A stretch of DNA of 64,000 nt, taken from Vreelandella glaciei (GTDB lineage: Bacteria > Pseudomonadota > Gammaproteobacteria > Pseudomonadales > Halomonadaceae). The translations under genes and the position numbers were made by a program. Under the pieces are notes generated by a model. It saw only the letters and a list, made by a program, of their open reading frames with translations. It did no database searches and had not been told where the DNA came from. The first letter of the stretch is position 1, and every line of letters begins with the position of its first letter. The DNA lies in NCBI RefSeq assembly GCF_013415125.1, contig NZ_JACCDE010000001.1, positions 124,001 to 188,000 on the forward strand, written 5' to 3'. Shown in pieces: positions 29,882-39,192 of this stretch.

Positions 29882-30949
29882 TTAACAAATAGCGGTCGCG
29901 GGAAACGTACTCTGGGTAAGCGTGCCTTGTGGAAGCTGCATGGTTAAGCAGTGCAGGCTGCCATGTTGGCGAATAACGCTGACGCACTCAATCGGAATTA
30001 GGGTGTGTTCGGGAAATGCACTTGCCAGCGCGTGTAGCGCGGTAACATCCGCCGGGTCGCCGTAAGTAGGAACCAGTACGGCTTGATTGATGATCAGAAA
30101 ATTAGCGTAAGTGGCTGGCAGGCGGTGGCCGTCATCAGGGTCGAAGCAGGCCTGGGGCCAAGGCAGCGCGATTAAACGGTAGCGCTCACCATTGCGTTGT
30201 CGAAACGCTTGTAACTCCTGCTCCATCGCCGCCAGCGCCGGATAATGAGGATCATTGGGATCATCGCAGCGTACATAGGCGATAGTGGTTGGATCGCAAA
30301 AACGGGCAAGCGTATCGATATGACTGTCGGTATCGTCGCCTTCTAAATGACCGTTGACCAGCCATAATACGCGGTCAATGCCAAAATCTTGGGCGAGCTG
30401 GGCTTCTACATCTTCTCGCGATAGCGTGGGGTTGCGGTTGGGGTTGAGCAGGCATGCTTCTGTAGTGAGCAGGGTGCCTTCTCCGTCGGTTTCGATACCG
30501 CCACCTTCCAGTACTAAATTCCGTGTCGCTAGCGGGCAAGCCCAAACGCCCGCCTCGGCAAGCCACTGGGTAAGCCGATTATCACGCTCAGCGGGGAATT
30601 TTCCGCCCCAGCCGGTGAAGGTGTAATCAAGCATCAGCATCTGGCCCTGGGCGTCGATAACACTGATCGGCCCATGGTCTCGCGCCCAGGTATCATCAGT
30701 GGGTGCGACAATAAGCTGCAGCCGGGAAGCAGGCACGCCGTAAGCGTCAAATGTAGTGGTTATGCGTTGTTGCGTTAACTCATCGGGCACGCAAATCAGC
30801 ACGCGCTGAAAGCGAGTCGTAGCGATCACAATACGTTCCAGGGTGGCTTCGATGCGAGCAAGCATGTGCGCCCAATCGCCGTCAGGCCGCGGCCAGGTCA
30901 ATTGTATCCCGTCTTGGGGATACCATTCGGGTAGCAAACGATAAGTCAT
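29882..30949 (-). CDS. aguA: AguA, agmatine deiminase
   Basis: 355 residues of the guanidino-group-modifying fold. WARDHGPISV and LVLEGGGIETDGEG hold substrate-binding acidic and His positions, NGHLEGDDTDSHID carries the catalytic His/Asp region and GSLHCLTMQLP the nucleophilic Cys near the C-terminus. It converts agmatine to N-carbamoylputrescine. First gene of the aguA-aguB pair. Divergent from the lol genes across 180 bases; no AguR-type regulator is adjacent. Confidence 0.93.
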   Translation of the reverse strand: MTYRLLPEWYPQDGIQLTWPRPDGDWAHMLARIEATLERIVIATTRFQRVLICVPDELTQQRITTTFDAYGVPASRLQLIVAPTDDTWARDHGPISVIDAQGQMLMLDYTFTGWGGKFPAERDNRLTQWLAEAGVWACPLATRNLVLEGGGIETDGEGTLLTTEACLLNPNRNPTLSREDVEAQLAQDFGIDRVLWLVNGHLEGDDTDSHIDTLARFCDPTTIAYVRCDDPNDPHYPALAAMEQELQAFRQRNGERYRLIALPWPQACFDPDDGHRLPATYANFLIINQAVLVPTYGDPADVTALHALASAFPEHTLIPIECVSVIRQHGSLHCLTMQLPQGTLTQSTFPATAIC

Positions 30950-31129
30950 AAAAGCGCAGGCCCACGGTCAGCAGTAAATCGGCGCAATGTAGGCGGTGGC
31001 GGGGCAAGTTGCAAGCGTAACGTTTTTAATCTGAACGCTCGCAGGGCTGATCGCTCTAATGGCCGTTTGGAACATGCAGCGAGACTAAAAAAACCGTACC
31101 ATGAGCGCTTATTGATAAGGAATGACGCC

Positions 31130-32371
31130 ATGCTTGATCGTTTGCCTTTTCTGGTGGGGCTGCGCTACGTGCGCGCTAAACGCCGGAACCACTTTATTTC
31201 GTTTATTTCGCTTACCTCAATGCTGGGGTTAATGTTAGGGGTCGCCGTACTTATTCTGGTGTTGTCGGTAATGAACGGCTTTGACCATGAGCTGAGGACG
31301 CGCATTTTAGGCATGGTTCCCCACGCTAAAATTGAGTCCCGTGTGGGAATGGTCGAATGGGAGTCTCTGGCCGAAGAGCTGATGCAGCGAGAGCGGGTCA
31401 TTGGCGCGGCGCCTTTTGTCGAGCAGCAGGGCATGTTCTCGGTCGGTGGCCACAATCAGGGTGCCATGGTGAATGGTATTAATCCCGCTTGGGAAGACCG
31501 TGTCTCCATTATTGGCGAACATATGAGCCAAGGGGCATTAGCCGATTTGGTGCCCGGTGAGTGGAATGTAGTGCTGGGGTCGATGCTGGCGCGCAGCCTG
31601 GGCGTTGGCGTTGGGGACCGAGTGACGCTGTTGGTGCCTGAGGCATCGATTACCCCGGCTGGGGTGTTCCCGCGCTTAAAGCGCTTCACCGTTAGCGGTA
31701 TTTTTAGCGTCGGTGCGGATTTAGACGCCAATCTGGCCTATGCCAATATTGAAGACATGCAGACGCTTGCCCGCTTGGGCGACGCTATTGGCGGGCTTCG
31801 CCTTCAGCTAGATGACCTGTTTGCTGCTAGTAGCGAAACCCAGGCCATTCTCAATGAGCTTGGCCCTGAGTACCGCGGCAGCGACTGGACGTTCTCTCAT
31901 GGCAATTTGTTCCAGGCGATACAGATGGAAAAGCGCATGATTGCGCTGCTCTTAACCGTCATCATCGCCGTGGCAGCGTTTAACATCGTCTCCACGCTGG
32001 TCATGGTGGTGACGGACAAGCGTGCCGATATCGCTATTTTGCGCACCATAGGGGCCACACCGCGCTCTATCATGGGCATTTTTATTGTTCAGGGGTTGGC
32101 CATTGGCTCGATTGGCATTGCGATCGGTGTGGCGGTGGGCGTGCTGCTGGCACTCACTATCGCTGACCTGATTGGCTGGGTCGAAGGAACGCTGGGTATT
32201 CAGTTCTTGGATGCTGGGGTTTACTTCATTAGCGATTTACCTTCTCGCCTACAGTGGGACGATGTTAGTCGTATTGTATTGGCCGCCTTTGGTTTGACGT
32301 TCCTGTCGACGCTTTATCCTGCGTGGCGGGCGGCGAAGGTTCAGCCAGCGGATGTGTTGCGCTATGAATAA
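31130..32371 (+). CDS. LolC/LolE-family lipoprotein-releasing permease (possible LolF)
   Basis: 413 residues from the ATG at 31130, with AAGGA eight bases upstream; an upstream in-frame start is rejected. FtsX-type ABC permease: N-terminal helix with FISLTSMLGLMLGVAVLI, a large periplasmic domain (about 50-265), then three helices including NIVSTLVMVV and ending in PADVLRYE. With LolD it releases outer-membrane lipoproteins to LolA. Only one such permease precedes lolD and none follows, unlike lolC-lolD-lolE; a homodimeric LolF-type transporter is possible, or the partner lies elsewhere. Confidence 0.85.
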   Translation: MLDRLPFLVGLRYVRAKRRNHFISFISLTSMLGLMLGVAVLILVLSVMNGFDHELRTRILGMVPHAKIESRVGMVEWESLAEELMQRERVIGAAPFVEQQGMFSVGGHNQGAMVNGINPAWEDRVSIIGEHMSQGALADLVPGEWNVVLGSMLARSLGVGVGDRVTLLVPEASITPAGVFPRLKRFTVSGIFSVGADLDANLAYANIEDMQTLARLGDAIGGLRLQLDDLFAASSETQAILNELGPEYRGSDWTFSHGNLFQAIQMEKRMIALLLTVIIAVAAFNIVSTLVMVVTDKRADIAILRTIGATPRSIMGIFIVQGLAIGSIGIAIGVAVGVLLALTIADLIGWVEGTLGIQFLDAGVYFISDLPSRLQWDDVSRIVLAAFGLTFLSTLYPAWRAAKVQPADVLRYE

Positions 32372-32396
32372 TGGCTTCAGGAATAAGGATGACACG

Positions 32397-33125
32397 ATGT
32401 CGATGAATTCGCTGTCTATGAACAAAGAGCAAGACGCCGCCATCATGCTTGACTGCCAAGCGCTGACACGTACCTACAGCGAAGGCCCCCAAGACCTAAC
32501 GGTGCTGGATAAACTCAATCTGAAGGTTCGGGCTGGCGAGCGAGTTGCTATCGTTGGTAGCTCGGGGTCGGGTAAAACAACGTTACTGAATCTATTGGGC
32601 GGTCTTGACCGTCCTAATGACGGTCGCGTGGTGATCGCCGGTGAGCCGCTGTCGGGGTTAAATGAAGCCGCGCTGGGTAGTTTTCGTAATCGCTACATTG
32701 GGTTTGTGTATCAGTTTCACCACCTGCTGGCGGAGTTCACCGCCGTCGAAAATGCGGCGTTGCCGCTGATTATTCGCGGCCAGTCGAAAAAGGCGGCCGA
32801 GCAGCGGGCGATGCAGATATTGGAGCGAGTGGGCATGCAGCCGCGTGCCGATCATAAGCCAGGTGAACTTTCTGGTGGGGAGCGTCAACGCGTGGCGATT
32901 GCCCGGGCGCTGGTTACCGATCCTAGTCTGGTGCTAATGGATGAGCCTACGGGCAATCTTGATCAGACCACCGCAGCGACTATTTTGGCGCTGATGGATG
33001 AACTGGCCAAAGAGAGCGCCTGTGCGTTTGTGATTGTGACCCATGATGTGGGTCTCGCGGCCCATCAGGATCGTGTGCTAAAGCTTGATGCGGGCAAATT
33101 GGTCGAACAAACGCCAACGCTTTAA
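32397..33125 (+). CDS. lolD: LolD, lipoprotein release ATPase
   Basis: 242 residues from the ATG at 32397 (AAGGA upstream); ATGs at 32403 and 32418 are alternatives. ABC ATPase with Walker A GSSGSGKTTLLNLLGGLD, LolD-type region GFVYQFHHLLAEFTAVEN, signature LSGGERQRVAIARAL and Walker B LVLMDEPTGNLD. It powers the preceding permease. It starts 25 bases after it. Confidence 0.93.
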   Translation: MSMNSLSMNKEQDAAIMLDCQALTRTYSEGPQDLTVLDKLNLKVRAGERVAIVGSSGSGKTTLLNLLGGLDRPNDGRVVIAGEPLSGLNEAALGSFRNRYIGFVYQFHHLLAEFTAVENAALPLIIRGQSKKAAEQRAMQILERVGMQPRADHKPGELSGGERQRVAIARALVTDPSLVLMDEPTGNLDQTTAATILALMDELAKESACAFVIVTHDVGLAAHQDRVLKLDAGKLVEQTPTL

Positions 33126-33130
33126 GGATC

Positions 33131-33175
33131 GAGCTTGGCCAATGAACTGATGCATTAAGCTTATTGGTCAAGCTC
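33131..33175. terminator. Hairpin between lolD and DUF2062 gene
   Basis: GAGCTTGGCCAAT and ATTGGTCAAGCTC form a 13-base-pair stem with one G-T pair around a 19-base loop, between convergent genes. There is no T-run, so termination may be inefficient or Rho-assisted. Confidence 0.55.
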
Positions 33176-33198
33176 AGCCATTAGCCTCACTATCAGGC

Positions 33199-33750
33199 TT
33201 AATCATCAAATTCTGCTTCAATCTGCGCACGCCGCTGCCGACGTTTTTGGCGGCGGCGTTTCCAATTATGGGAGACGTGCCAGCGCCAGATTAAGCGGAT
33301 ACCGATATTGACGACGATCGCTAATATCAGCGCTGTCACCAGCGAGCCAACGATCAGAGGCGGCATAATGTCGTGCATCTGTTCGGCAATCCAACGCGTT
33401 GAAATACGCGAGGGCGCTTCTCGTACAGGCGCACCGAGTATGAAAGTGCCAATCCGATAATTGCCGTAAAAAATGAGCGGCATTGTTAAAGGGTTAGTGA
33501 TCCATACCAAACCGATCGAAAGGGCTAAGTTGCAGCGCGTTAAGCGAGCACCCAGCGCAGCGACCACCATCTGAAAAGGGATGGGGAGCATGGCGCAAAA
33601 CACGCCCACGCTAAACGCATTGGCAACGCTTCGGCGAGTGAGGAGCCACAAACCCGGGTCTGCAATCAGCGGTGCCATAAAGCGTAGCGAGCGCTGTTTT
33701 CTGATGGTGTCGGGTTTGGGCATGTAGCGCTGCAGGAACCTGCGCGGCAT
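33199..33750 (-). CDS. DUF2062 membrane protein
   Basis: 183 residues. Two or three hydrophobic segments (VANAFSVGVFCAMLPIPFQMVVAAL, about 41-65; LALSIGLVWITNPLTMPLIFYGNYRIG, about 75-102; a third near 130-155), and basic ends (RRFLQRYMPK; KRRRQKRRQRR). This matches DUF2062, a family of unknown function often near comEC or lol genes. Divergent from comEC. Confidence 0.82.
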   Translation of the reverse strand: MPRRFLQRYMPKPDTIRKQRSLRFMAPLIADPGLWLLTRRSVANAFSVGVFCAMLPIPFQMVVAALGARLTRCNLALSIGLVWITNPLTMPLIFYGNYRIGTFILGAPVREAPSRISTRWIAEQMHDIMPPLIVGSLVTALILAIVVNIGIRLIWRWHVSHNWKRRRQKRRQRRAQIEAEFDD

Positions 33751-33847
33751 GACGGATACTCTTACCTATCGATGCTGCCCATTATCCATATAGCGTTGCC
33801 CTTCGGCTATGCTAGGCCATCAATGAACATTCGCCAGGGAGAGTTCT

Positions 33848-36115
33848 ATGCGGTTAGGGGTCGCCATGCCCGCTGCACTTGCAGCTCTTGCTGGAGGGAT
33901 TTTGGCATGGTACAGCCATGCCGCAGGGATGACCTCCAATGCGTTCGGCTGGGTGCTGGTCGCCGCGTTGTTGATAGTGGCGTGGCAACCCCGCCGAGGT
34001 GTATGGCTACTGATGGGTCTATGGGTATTTGCTGGCGTTCAGCATGAATGGACGAGCCGTTTGCCAGCAGGGCTGAGTGGCGAGGATATAGCCGTTGAAG
34101 CCACTGTGCTGAACGCTCAGCCGTCGGGGGACGCAACGCGTCTGATGCTGCGTGTTGATAGCTGCCAAGGCCCGGCACAACGACCACGTTGCGTGGTGAT
34201 AAACAAGGTGCGGGTAACGGCTTATAGCGATAAAGCGTTTTATCCCGGTGAGCAGTGGCGAATGACGCTCCGTTTGCGGCCTCCCAGTGGTTTTGCCAAC
34301 CCCGGTACGTTTGATTATGAGCAATGGCTATGGCGTGAGGGAATTCACGCTACTGGGTATCTGCGCCAAGATCCACCGCCCGTTCGGCTAGCTTCCGCCG
34401 GGCCATCGCTGCGTCAGTTGGGGGTGGGTTTTTTAGCCCGGCAGGCGCTAGATGAGCGCACTAAACGCTGGTTGGCGGCACTGACATTGGGTGATAGCGA
34501 ACAGCTTACCCAAGATGACTGGTCGTTGTTGAATGCGACCGGCACCACCCATCTGGTCGTTATTTCAGGCTTACACGTTGGGCTGGTGACGTCATTTGTA
34601 TTGATGCTTGCCAAGCTCGGTGCGCGCTTAACGACGCCTACCAACTGGCGCATGCGCGCTTGGCCTTGGTGGGTGGCGGCGGTAGCCTGCATCAGTTACG
34701 CCACGCTTGCCGGGATGGCACCGCCCGCTATGCGTGCCATGGTGATGACGTTGATTGGCCTGTGGGTGCTTAGTGGTCGACATGCACCAAGCCCATGGCA
34801 AGGGTGGTGGCTGGCCATTGCGCTGGTGCTTCTCGTTGATCCGCTGGCTCTGTGGCGGCCCGGTATGTGGCTGTCATTTGTGGCGGTGGCATGGTTAATC
34901 GCTATTTGGCAGGGTCGGCGGCGCCCTCAGGGTATTAAAGGCTGGTGTTGGGCACTGGTCAGATCACAGTTGCTGCTTGCTCCGCTAATGGCCGCTGCTG
35001 TGCTGGTAGCATTTGGGCGCATAGCGCCCGCCGCCCCATTGATTAACCTAGTGGCCGTGCCGTGGGTGAGTTCCATCATGGTGCCTACGGCGTTATTGGG
35101 CTGGTTATTATCACCGGTGCCTTTTCTAGGCCATGCTTTATGGTGGCTGTTTGAGGCCGCACTTAATATTTTCCATTTACTGTTGAGCCTCTCTGTTCAG
35201 CACTGGCCGCTATGGGAGCCTGATCGGCCATTGACCTATCCACTGGCCTTTGCGCTGCTGCTGCTATCACTCTGCTGGGGATTGCCTGCGGTGCTACCGG
35301 GTATGCGGCTAGCCACTACGGCGTTGGTGGTGGCGCTGCCTTGGTGGTCGCTATTGTCAACGACTCCCCAGCAAGGGCTTCGAGTGAGCGTGCATGATGT
35401 GGGGCAAGGGCAGTTGATCGAGTTACGTAGCAAACATTATCGACTGCTTTATGATACCGGGCCGCGCTTTCGTGGCGGTTTTATGCCGCTGGAAACGCTG
35501 TGGTCTCCGGGTCAACGTTTTGATCAGGTGATCGTTAGTCACGCCGATAACGACCATGCGGGTGGTGTTAATGCGTTATTAGCCGAGCATCAGGTTAATC
35601 AGTGGATAGCGCCCGAGGGTGAGACCCTGTCAGTAGACAGCCGGGCGTGCCAGCGAGGTCAAACCTGGCAGCGCGATGGCGTTAATTATCGCTTTTTATG
35701 GCCACCCGCGGGCGCTAATGCTTTGTCACCCAATGATCGATCCTGTGTATTGGAAGTCAGTGTAGGCGAGCACCGGCTGCTCATCACGGGGGATGTGAGT
35801 AGCGAGATAGAGCGACGCTTTTTGCTTGAAGTGGATTCGCCTGTCTCTATGCTTGTCGCGGGGCATCACGGCAGTGGAACAAGTTCGGGTATTCAGTTCG
35901 TACGTCATACCGCCCCTGAACATGTTGTTTTTAGCGCAGGACGTGATAACCCTTTTCAGCATCCGGGAGATGCCGTCGTGCGCCGTTTTCGTGATCAGGA
36001 AAGCTGTTTGTGGAGTACGGCCCAAGACGGCGCACTGCGTTTTTGGCTGGAAGCTGCTCGTCCTTTTGAGGTTAGAACGACGCGACCACGGTCAAGTCGA
36101 CGCAATCGGTGTTGA
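33848..36115 (+). CDS. comEC: ComEC/Rec2, DNA internalisation channel
   Basis: 755 residues. An N-terminal DUF4131 region with a small beta domain, the polytopic Competence domain (about 210-480; THLVVISGLHVGLV), and a C-terminal metallo-beta-lactamase-like domain (VHDVGQGQLIEL, VSHADNDHAGG, LLITGDVSSEIE, VAGHHGSGTS). It conducts single-stranded DNA into the cytoplasm in transformation. The gene looks complete; whether this strain is competent cannot be told here. Confidence 0.92.
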   Translation: MRLGVAMPAALAALAGGILAWYSHAAGMTSNAFGWVLVAALLIVAWQPRRGVWLLMGLWVFAGVQHEWTSRLPAGLSGEDIAVEATVLNAQPSGDATRLMLRVDSCQGPAQRPRCVVINKVRVTAYSDKAFYPGEQWRMTLRLRPPSGFANPGTFDYEQWLWREGIHATGYLRQDPPPVRLASAGPSLRQLGVGFLARQALDERTKRWLAALTLGDSEQLTQDDWSLLNATGTTHLVVISGLHVGLVTSFVLMLAKLGARLTTPTNWRMRAWPWWVAAVACISYATLAGMAPPAMRAMVMTLIGLWVLSGRHAPSPWQGWWLAIALVLLVDPLALWRPGMWLSFVAVAWLIAIWQGRRRPQGIKGWCWALVRSQLLLAPLMAAAVLVAFGRIAPAAPLINLVAVPWVSSIMVPTALLGWLLSPVPFLGHALWWLFEAALNIFHLLLSLSVQHWPLWEPDRPLTYPLAFALLLLSLCWGLPAVLPGMRLATTALVVALPWWSLLSTTPQQGLRVSVHDVGQGQLIELRSKHYRLLYDTGPRFRGGFMPLETLWSPGQRFDQVIVSHADNDHAGGVNALLAEHQVNQWIAPEGETLSVDSRACQRGQTWQRDGVNYRFLWPPAGANALSPNDRSCVLEVSVGEHRLLITGDVSSEIERRFLLEVDSPVSMLVAGHHGSGTSSGIQFVRHTAPEHVVFSAGRDNPFQHPGDAVVRRFRDQESCLWSTAQDGALRFWLEAARPFEVRTTRPRSSRRNRC

Positions 36116-36171
36116 ACCACGTCGCCATCAGGTAGAATTCACCGCATTGCACACTATTGCCGGGAGCGCGT

Positions 36172-37908
36172 GTGGCTGATTCAAGCTGGGGTATTTACAA
36201 GCGGTTATTGGGCTATGTTAAGCCACATTGGCGCGCGTTTTTGCTGGCGCTGGTGGGGTTTGTGGTATACGCCGCGTCGAGTACCGCACTGGCGGAAATG
36301 ATGAAGCGGCTGATTGATGGCATTCAAAACCCGGATGCTGCTTTCCGGTTCTTCTTGCCGCTGTTTGTCATTATTATGTTCTCCGCCCGCGGGGTAGGCA
36401 CTTTTTTAAGTACTTACTTTATGGCTTATGTGGGGCGCTATGTGATTCATACCCTGCGCTGCGATGTATTTGCTCATCTTCTTCACCTGCCTGGCCGGTT
36501 TTTTGACCACCACTCCAGCGGTCAACTGGTATCGCGGGTGACCTACCACGTCGAGCAAGTGGCAGGGGCGGCCACCAAGGCGGTGACGATTATTCTACGT
36601 GAAGGCCTGTTCGTCGTCGGCCTAGTGCTTTATCTGCTCTGGACCAACTGGATGCTCACGCTACTATTTTTAGGCGTGACGCCGATTATCGCCGTCGTAG
36701 TGAGTTACGTCAGTAAGCGGTTTAGGCGTATCTCCAAGCGCATTCAGCACTCTATGGGCGATGTGACCCATATTGCGTCGGAAGCGTTGTCTGGCTATCG
36801 CGTAGTGCGCACCCATGGTGCAGAAGATTATGAAAAGCAGCGCTTTGAGCGAGTGAGTGAAGAGAATCGTCGTCAAAGTATGAAAGAGGCCATGACCCGG
36901 GCGGTTAGCTCGCCGGTAATTCTGATGCTGGTGGCTATCTCTATGGCGCTGCTGGTATGGCTGGCGATGGCGCCCTCCCTGATGGAGAACATGACCCCCG
37001 GTGAGTTTGTCGCCTTTATTACGGCCGCCGCCCTGATGATCAAACCAGTGCGCCAATTGACTGAGATTAACGGTGAGATTCAGAAGGGGTTGGCGGCAGC
37101 GTCAGAGCTTTTTGGTCTACTGGATATGACGCCGGAGCAGGATAACGGTAAGCGTATTGCCAGCCGTTTAAGCGGTGAGGTCGTTATCGATAAGGTTAGC
37201 TTCCGCTATGCCGACGACCAACCCGAAGTGCTGCATGATATTAATCTACGGCTGGCGCCAGGTGAGCTGGTAGCGATAGTCGGTCGCTCGGGAAGTGGTA
37301 AATCTACGCTGGTGAGCCTATTGCCGCGCTTCTACCGGCCTAGCCAAGGCATTATCACCATTGATGGCGTCAATGTTGATGAGTACGCGCTTGGGCCGCT
37401 GCGCCAGCAGATTGCCTTGGTCTCCCAGCAGGTGACGCTATTTAATGCCTCAATTGCCGATAACATTGCCTATGGGGTGGCTAATCCTGACCCACAGGCT
37501 ATTCAAGCGGCGGCTGAAGCGGCCTATGCCCACGAGTTTATCGACAAACTACCCGATGGTTATGCGACCACCGTAGGCGAAAATGGCGTGATGCTCTCGG
37601 GTGGGCAACGTCAGCGGCTGGCGATTGCCCGAGCTATCTTCAAGGATGCGCCACTGTTGGTGCTCGATGAGGCCACCTCAGCGTTGGATACGGAATCTGA
37701 GCGCTATATTCAGAAAGCGCTGGAGCGCGTTTGTGAGGGGCGCACTACATTGGTGATTGCCCACCGCCTGTCCACCATCGAACGGGCCGACCGGATCGTG
37801 GTGATGGATCAGGGGCGTATTATTGAAGAGGGCACCCATCAGGCCTTGTTGGATGCCGATGGCGCTTATGCAGCGCTGCATCAGTTGCAGTTTCAAGAAG
37901 CATTATGA
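36172..37908 (+). CDS. msbA: MsbA, lipid A flippase ABC transporter
   Basis: 578 residues from a GTG preceded by GGGAG; a TTG five codons upstream is less likely. Six-helix ABC exporter domain (about 15-310) then an ATPase with Walker A GRSGSGKSTL, signature LSGGQRQRLAIARAI, Walker B LLVLDEATSALD and His loop IAHRL. It flips core-lipid A across the inner membrane. It overlaps lpxK by four bases. Confidence 0.94.
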   Translation: MADSSWGIYKRLLGYVKPHWRAFLLALVGFVVYAASSTALAEMMKRLIDGIQNPDAAFRFFLPLFVIIMFSARGVGTFLSTYFMAYVGRYVIHTLRCDVFAHLLHLPGRFFDHHSSGQLVSRVTYHVEQVAGAATKAVTIILREGLFVVGLVLYLLWTNWMLTLLFLGVTPIIAVVVSYVSKRFRRISKRIQHSMGDVTHIASEALSGYRVVRTHGAEDYEKQRFERVSEENRRQSMKEAMTRAVSSPVILMLVAISMALLVWLAMAPSLMENMTPGEFVAFITAAALMIKPVRQLTEINGEIQKGLAAASELFGLLDMTPEQDNGKRIASRLSGEVVIDKVSFRYADDQPEVLHDINLRLAPGELVAIVGRSGSGKSTLVSLLPRFYRPSQGIITIDGVNVDEYALGPLRQQIALVSQQVTLFNASIADNIAYGVANPDPQAIQAAAEAAYAHEFIDKLPDGYATTVGENGVMLSGGQRQRLAIARAIFKDAPLLVLDEATSALDTESERYIQKALERVCEGRTTLVIAHRLSTIERADRIVVMDQGRIIEEGTHQALLDADGAYAALHQLQFQEAL

Positions 37909-38933
37909 CCCTGCCTAAAAAAGCGCAAAAGACTCGGACACTGGCAGAGCGTTGGCTGCAAGGTGCCTATCAGGGCAGCCGTTGGCTTTGGCCGCTAAAG
38001 CCCTTAGGGGCGCTTTATCAATGGGGAATGGCCCGCCGTGAACAGGCCTACCAGCATGGTAAGAAGGCTATGTGGAAGGCCCCCGTGCCGGTGATTGTGG
38101 TCGGCAATATCACCTTAGGGGGAACCGGGAAATCACCGTTAGTGGCGTGGTTGGGCAATTGGCTGGTGGCGCAGGGCTGGTCACCAGGCATTGTTACCCG
38201 CGGCTATGGCGGAATATCATCGCACTATCCCTTGCTTGTCACCGCCGCCACTAATGTTGCCGAAAGCGGCGATGAACCCTTGATGCTCGCGCAGCAGACA
38301 GGGCTACCGGTAGTGGCAGACCCCAAACGGTCGCGCGGCGTGCAGGCGCTAGTGGCGGCGGGTTGCGATATTATTTTGAGCGACGATGGCTTGCAGCACT
38401 TGGCACTGGCGCGGGATATTGAGCTAGTCGTGGTTGATGGTGCCCGCGGTTTAGGTAATGGTCGCTGCTTACCCGCCGGGCCGCTGCGCGAATCGCCCAG
38501 CCGCTTGCAGCGCGTTGATGCCGTGATCATCAATGGTGACTCACAGCAGGCGTTGCCGGTCGGCTCTGTGACCACTATGCAGTTAGCACCGCGTTATTGG
38601 CGCCGCTTAGATGACGGTGCTCGGTTTTCGCTAGCGCCGCTGCCGTTTACGCTGCCAGTGCACGCAGTAGCGGGGATTGGCAATCCCGGGCGTTTTTTTC
38701 GCACGCTTTCCAATTTGGGGGTCAGTGGTGACTGGCACCCGTTGGCCGATCATCAGCATTACAGCGCTGACGCGCTAAAATTTGCAGATATCCGCCCGAT
38801 TATCATGACAGCCAAAGATGCCGTTAAATGTTATGCCCTGGCGCCGTCGAATAGTTGGGTATTAGATGTGGAAGCCACGCTTCCACCTGAATTTGAATAC
38901 TGGCTGGCAGCACGGCTGTCGGCACTTTCCTAA
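37905..38933 (+). CDS. lpxK: LpxK, tetraacyldisaccharide 4'-kinase
   Basis: 342 residues. N-terminal membrane-associated helix, P-loop NITLGGTGKSPLVAWL, GDEPLMLAQQTGLPVVADPKR and ILSDDGLQHLALARDIELVVVDG. It phosphorylates the lipid A precursor. The msbA-lpxK-trm112-kdsB order is classical; it overlaps msbA as ATGA. Confidence 0.95.
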   Translation: MTLPKKAQKTRTLAERWLQGAYQGSRWLWPLKPLGALYQWGMARREQAYQHGKKAMWKAPVPVIVVGNITLGGTGKSPLVAWLGNWLVAQGWSPGIVTRGYGGISSHYPLLVTAATNVAESGDEPLMLAQQTGLPVVADPKRSRGVQALVAAGCDIILSDDGLQHLALARDIELVVVDGARGLGNGRCLPAGPLRESPSRLQRVDAVIINGDSQQALPVGSVTTMQLAPRYWRRLDDGARFSLAPLPFTLPVHAVAGIGNPGRFFRTLSNLGVSGDWHPLADHQHYSADALKFADIRPIIMTAKDAVKCYALAPSNSWVLDVEATLPPEFEYWLAARLSALS

Positions 38934-38946
38934 AGGAGTCAAGCGC

Positions 38947-39192
38947 ATGGATAAGGAACTGCTGGCAATGCTGGTCTGCCCGTTGTGTAACGGCAAGCTG
39001 AAATATGACCGTGAGGCTCAAGAGCTGCGTTGCCACTACGATGGCCTGGCCTATCCCATTCAAGAAGGGATTCCCGTCATGCTGCCGGAAGAAGCCCGTG
39101 CCATGGACGCCGATGAGAAGCTGCCTACTTCCCCTGGTCGCGCGTCAGGGAGCGCGTCAGGACGCGCTTCAGGACAATCCGGAGGCGTTTAA
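38947..39192 (+). CDS. Trm112-family small zinc-ribbon protein (YcaR-like)
   Basis: 81 residues from the ATG at 38947; GGAG precedes it. The core [17 protein letters not shown]...[20 protein letters not shown] is typical of YcaR; visible Cys are the CPLC pair and one more. The family is 60-70 residues; here a repetitive Gly/Arg/Ala/Ser tail is added. The stop overlaps the kdsB ATG by one base. Confidence 0.88.
   Translation: MDKELLAMLVCPLCNGKLKYDREAQELRCHYDGLAYPIQEGIPVMLPEEARAMDADEKLPTSPGRASGSASGRASGQSGGV
39136..39171. repeat. 12-base tandem repeat in the Trm112 tail
   Basis: Three imperfect 12-base units (GGTCGCGCGTCA, GGGAGCGCGTCA, GGACGCGCTTCA) encode [13 protein letters not shown] partial fourth unit follows and runs into the kdsB ribosome-binding site. 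Confidence 0.75.

Noticed and set aside
33848..36115. comEC as a sign of a DNA-uptake island
   Set aside because: comEC is a core gene at this position; no other competence genes lie in the window.
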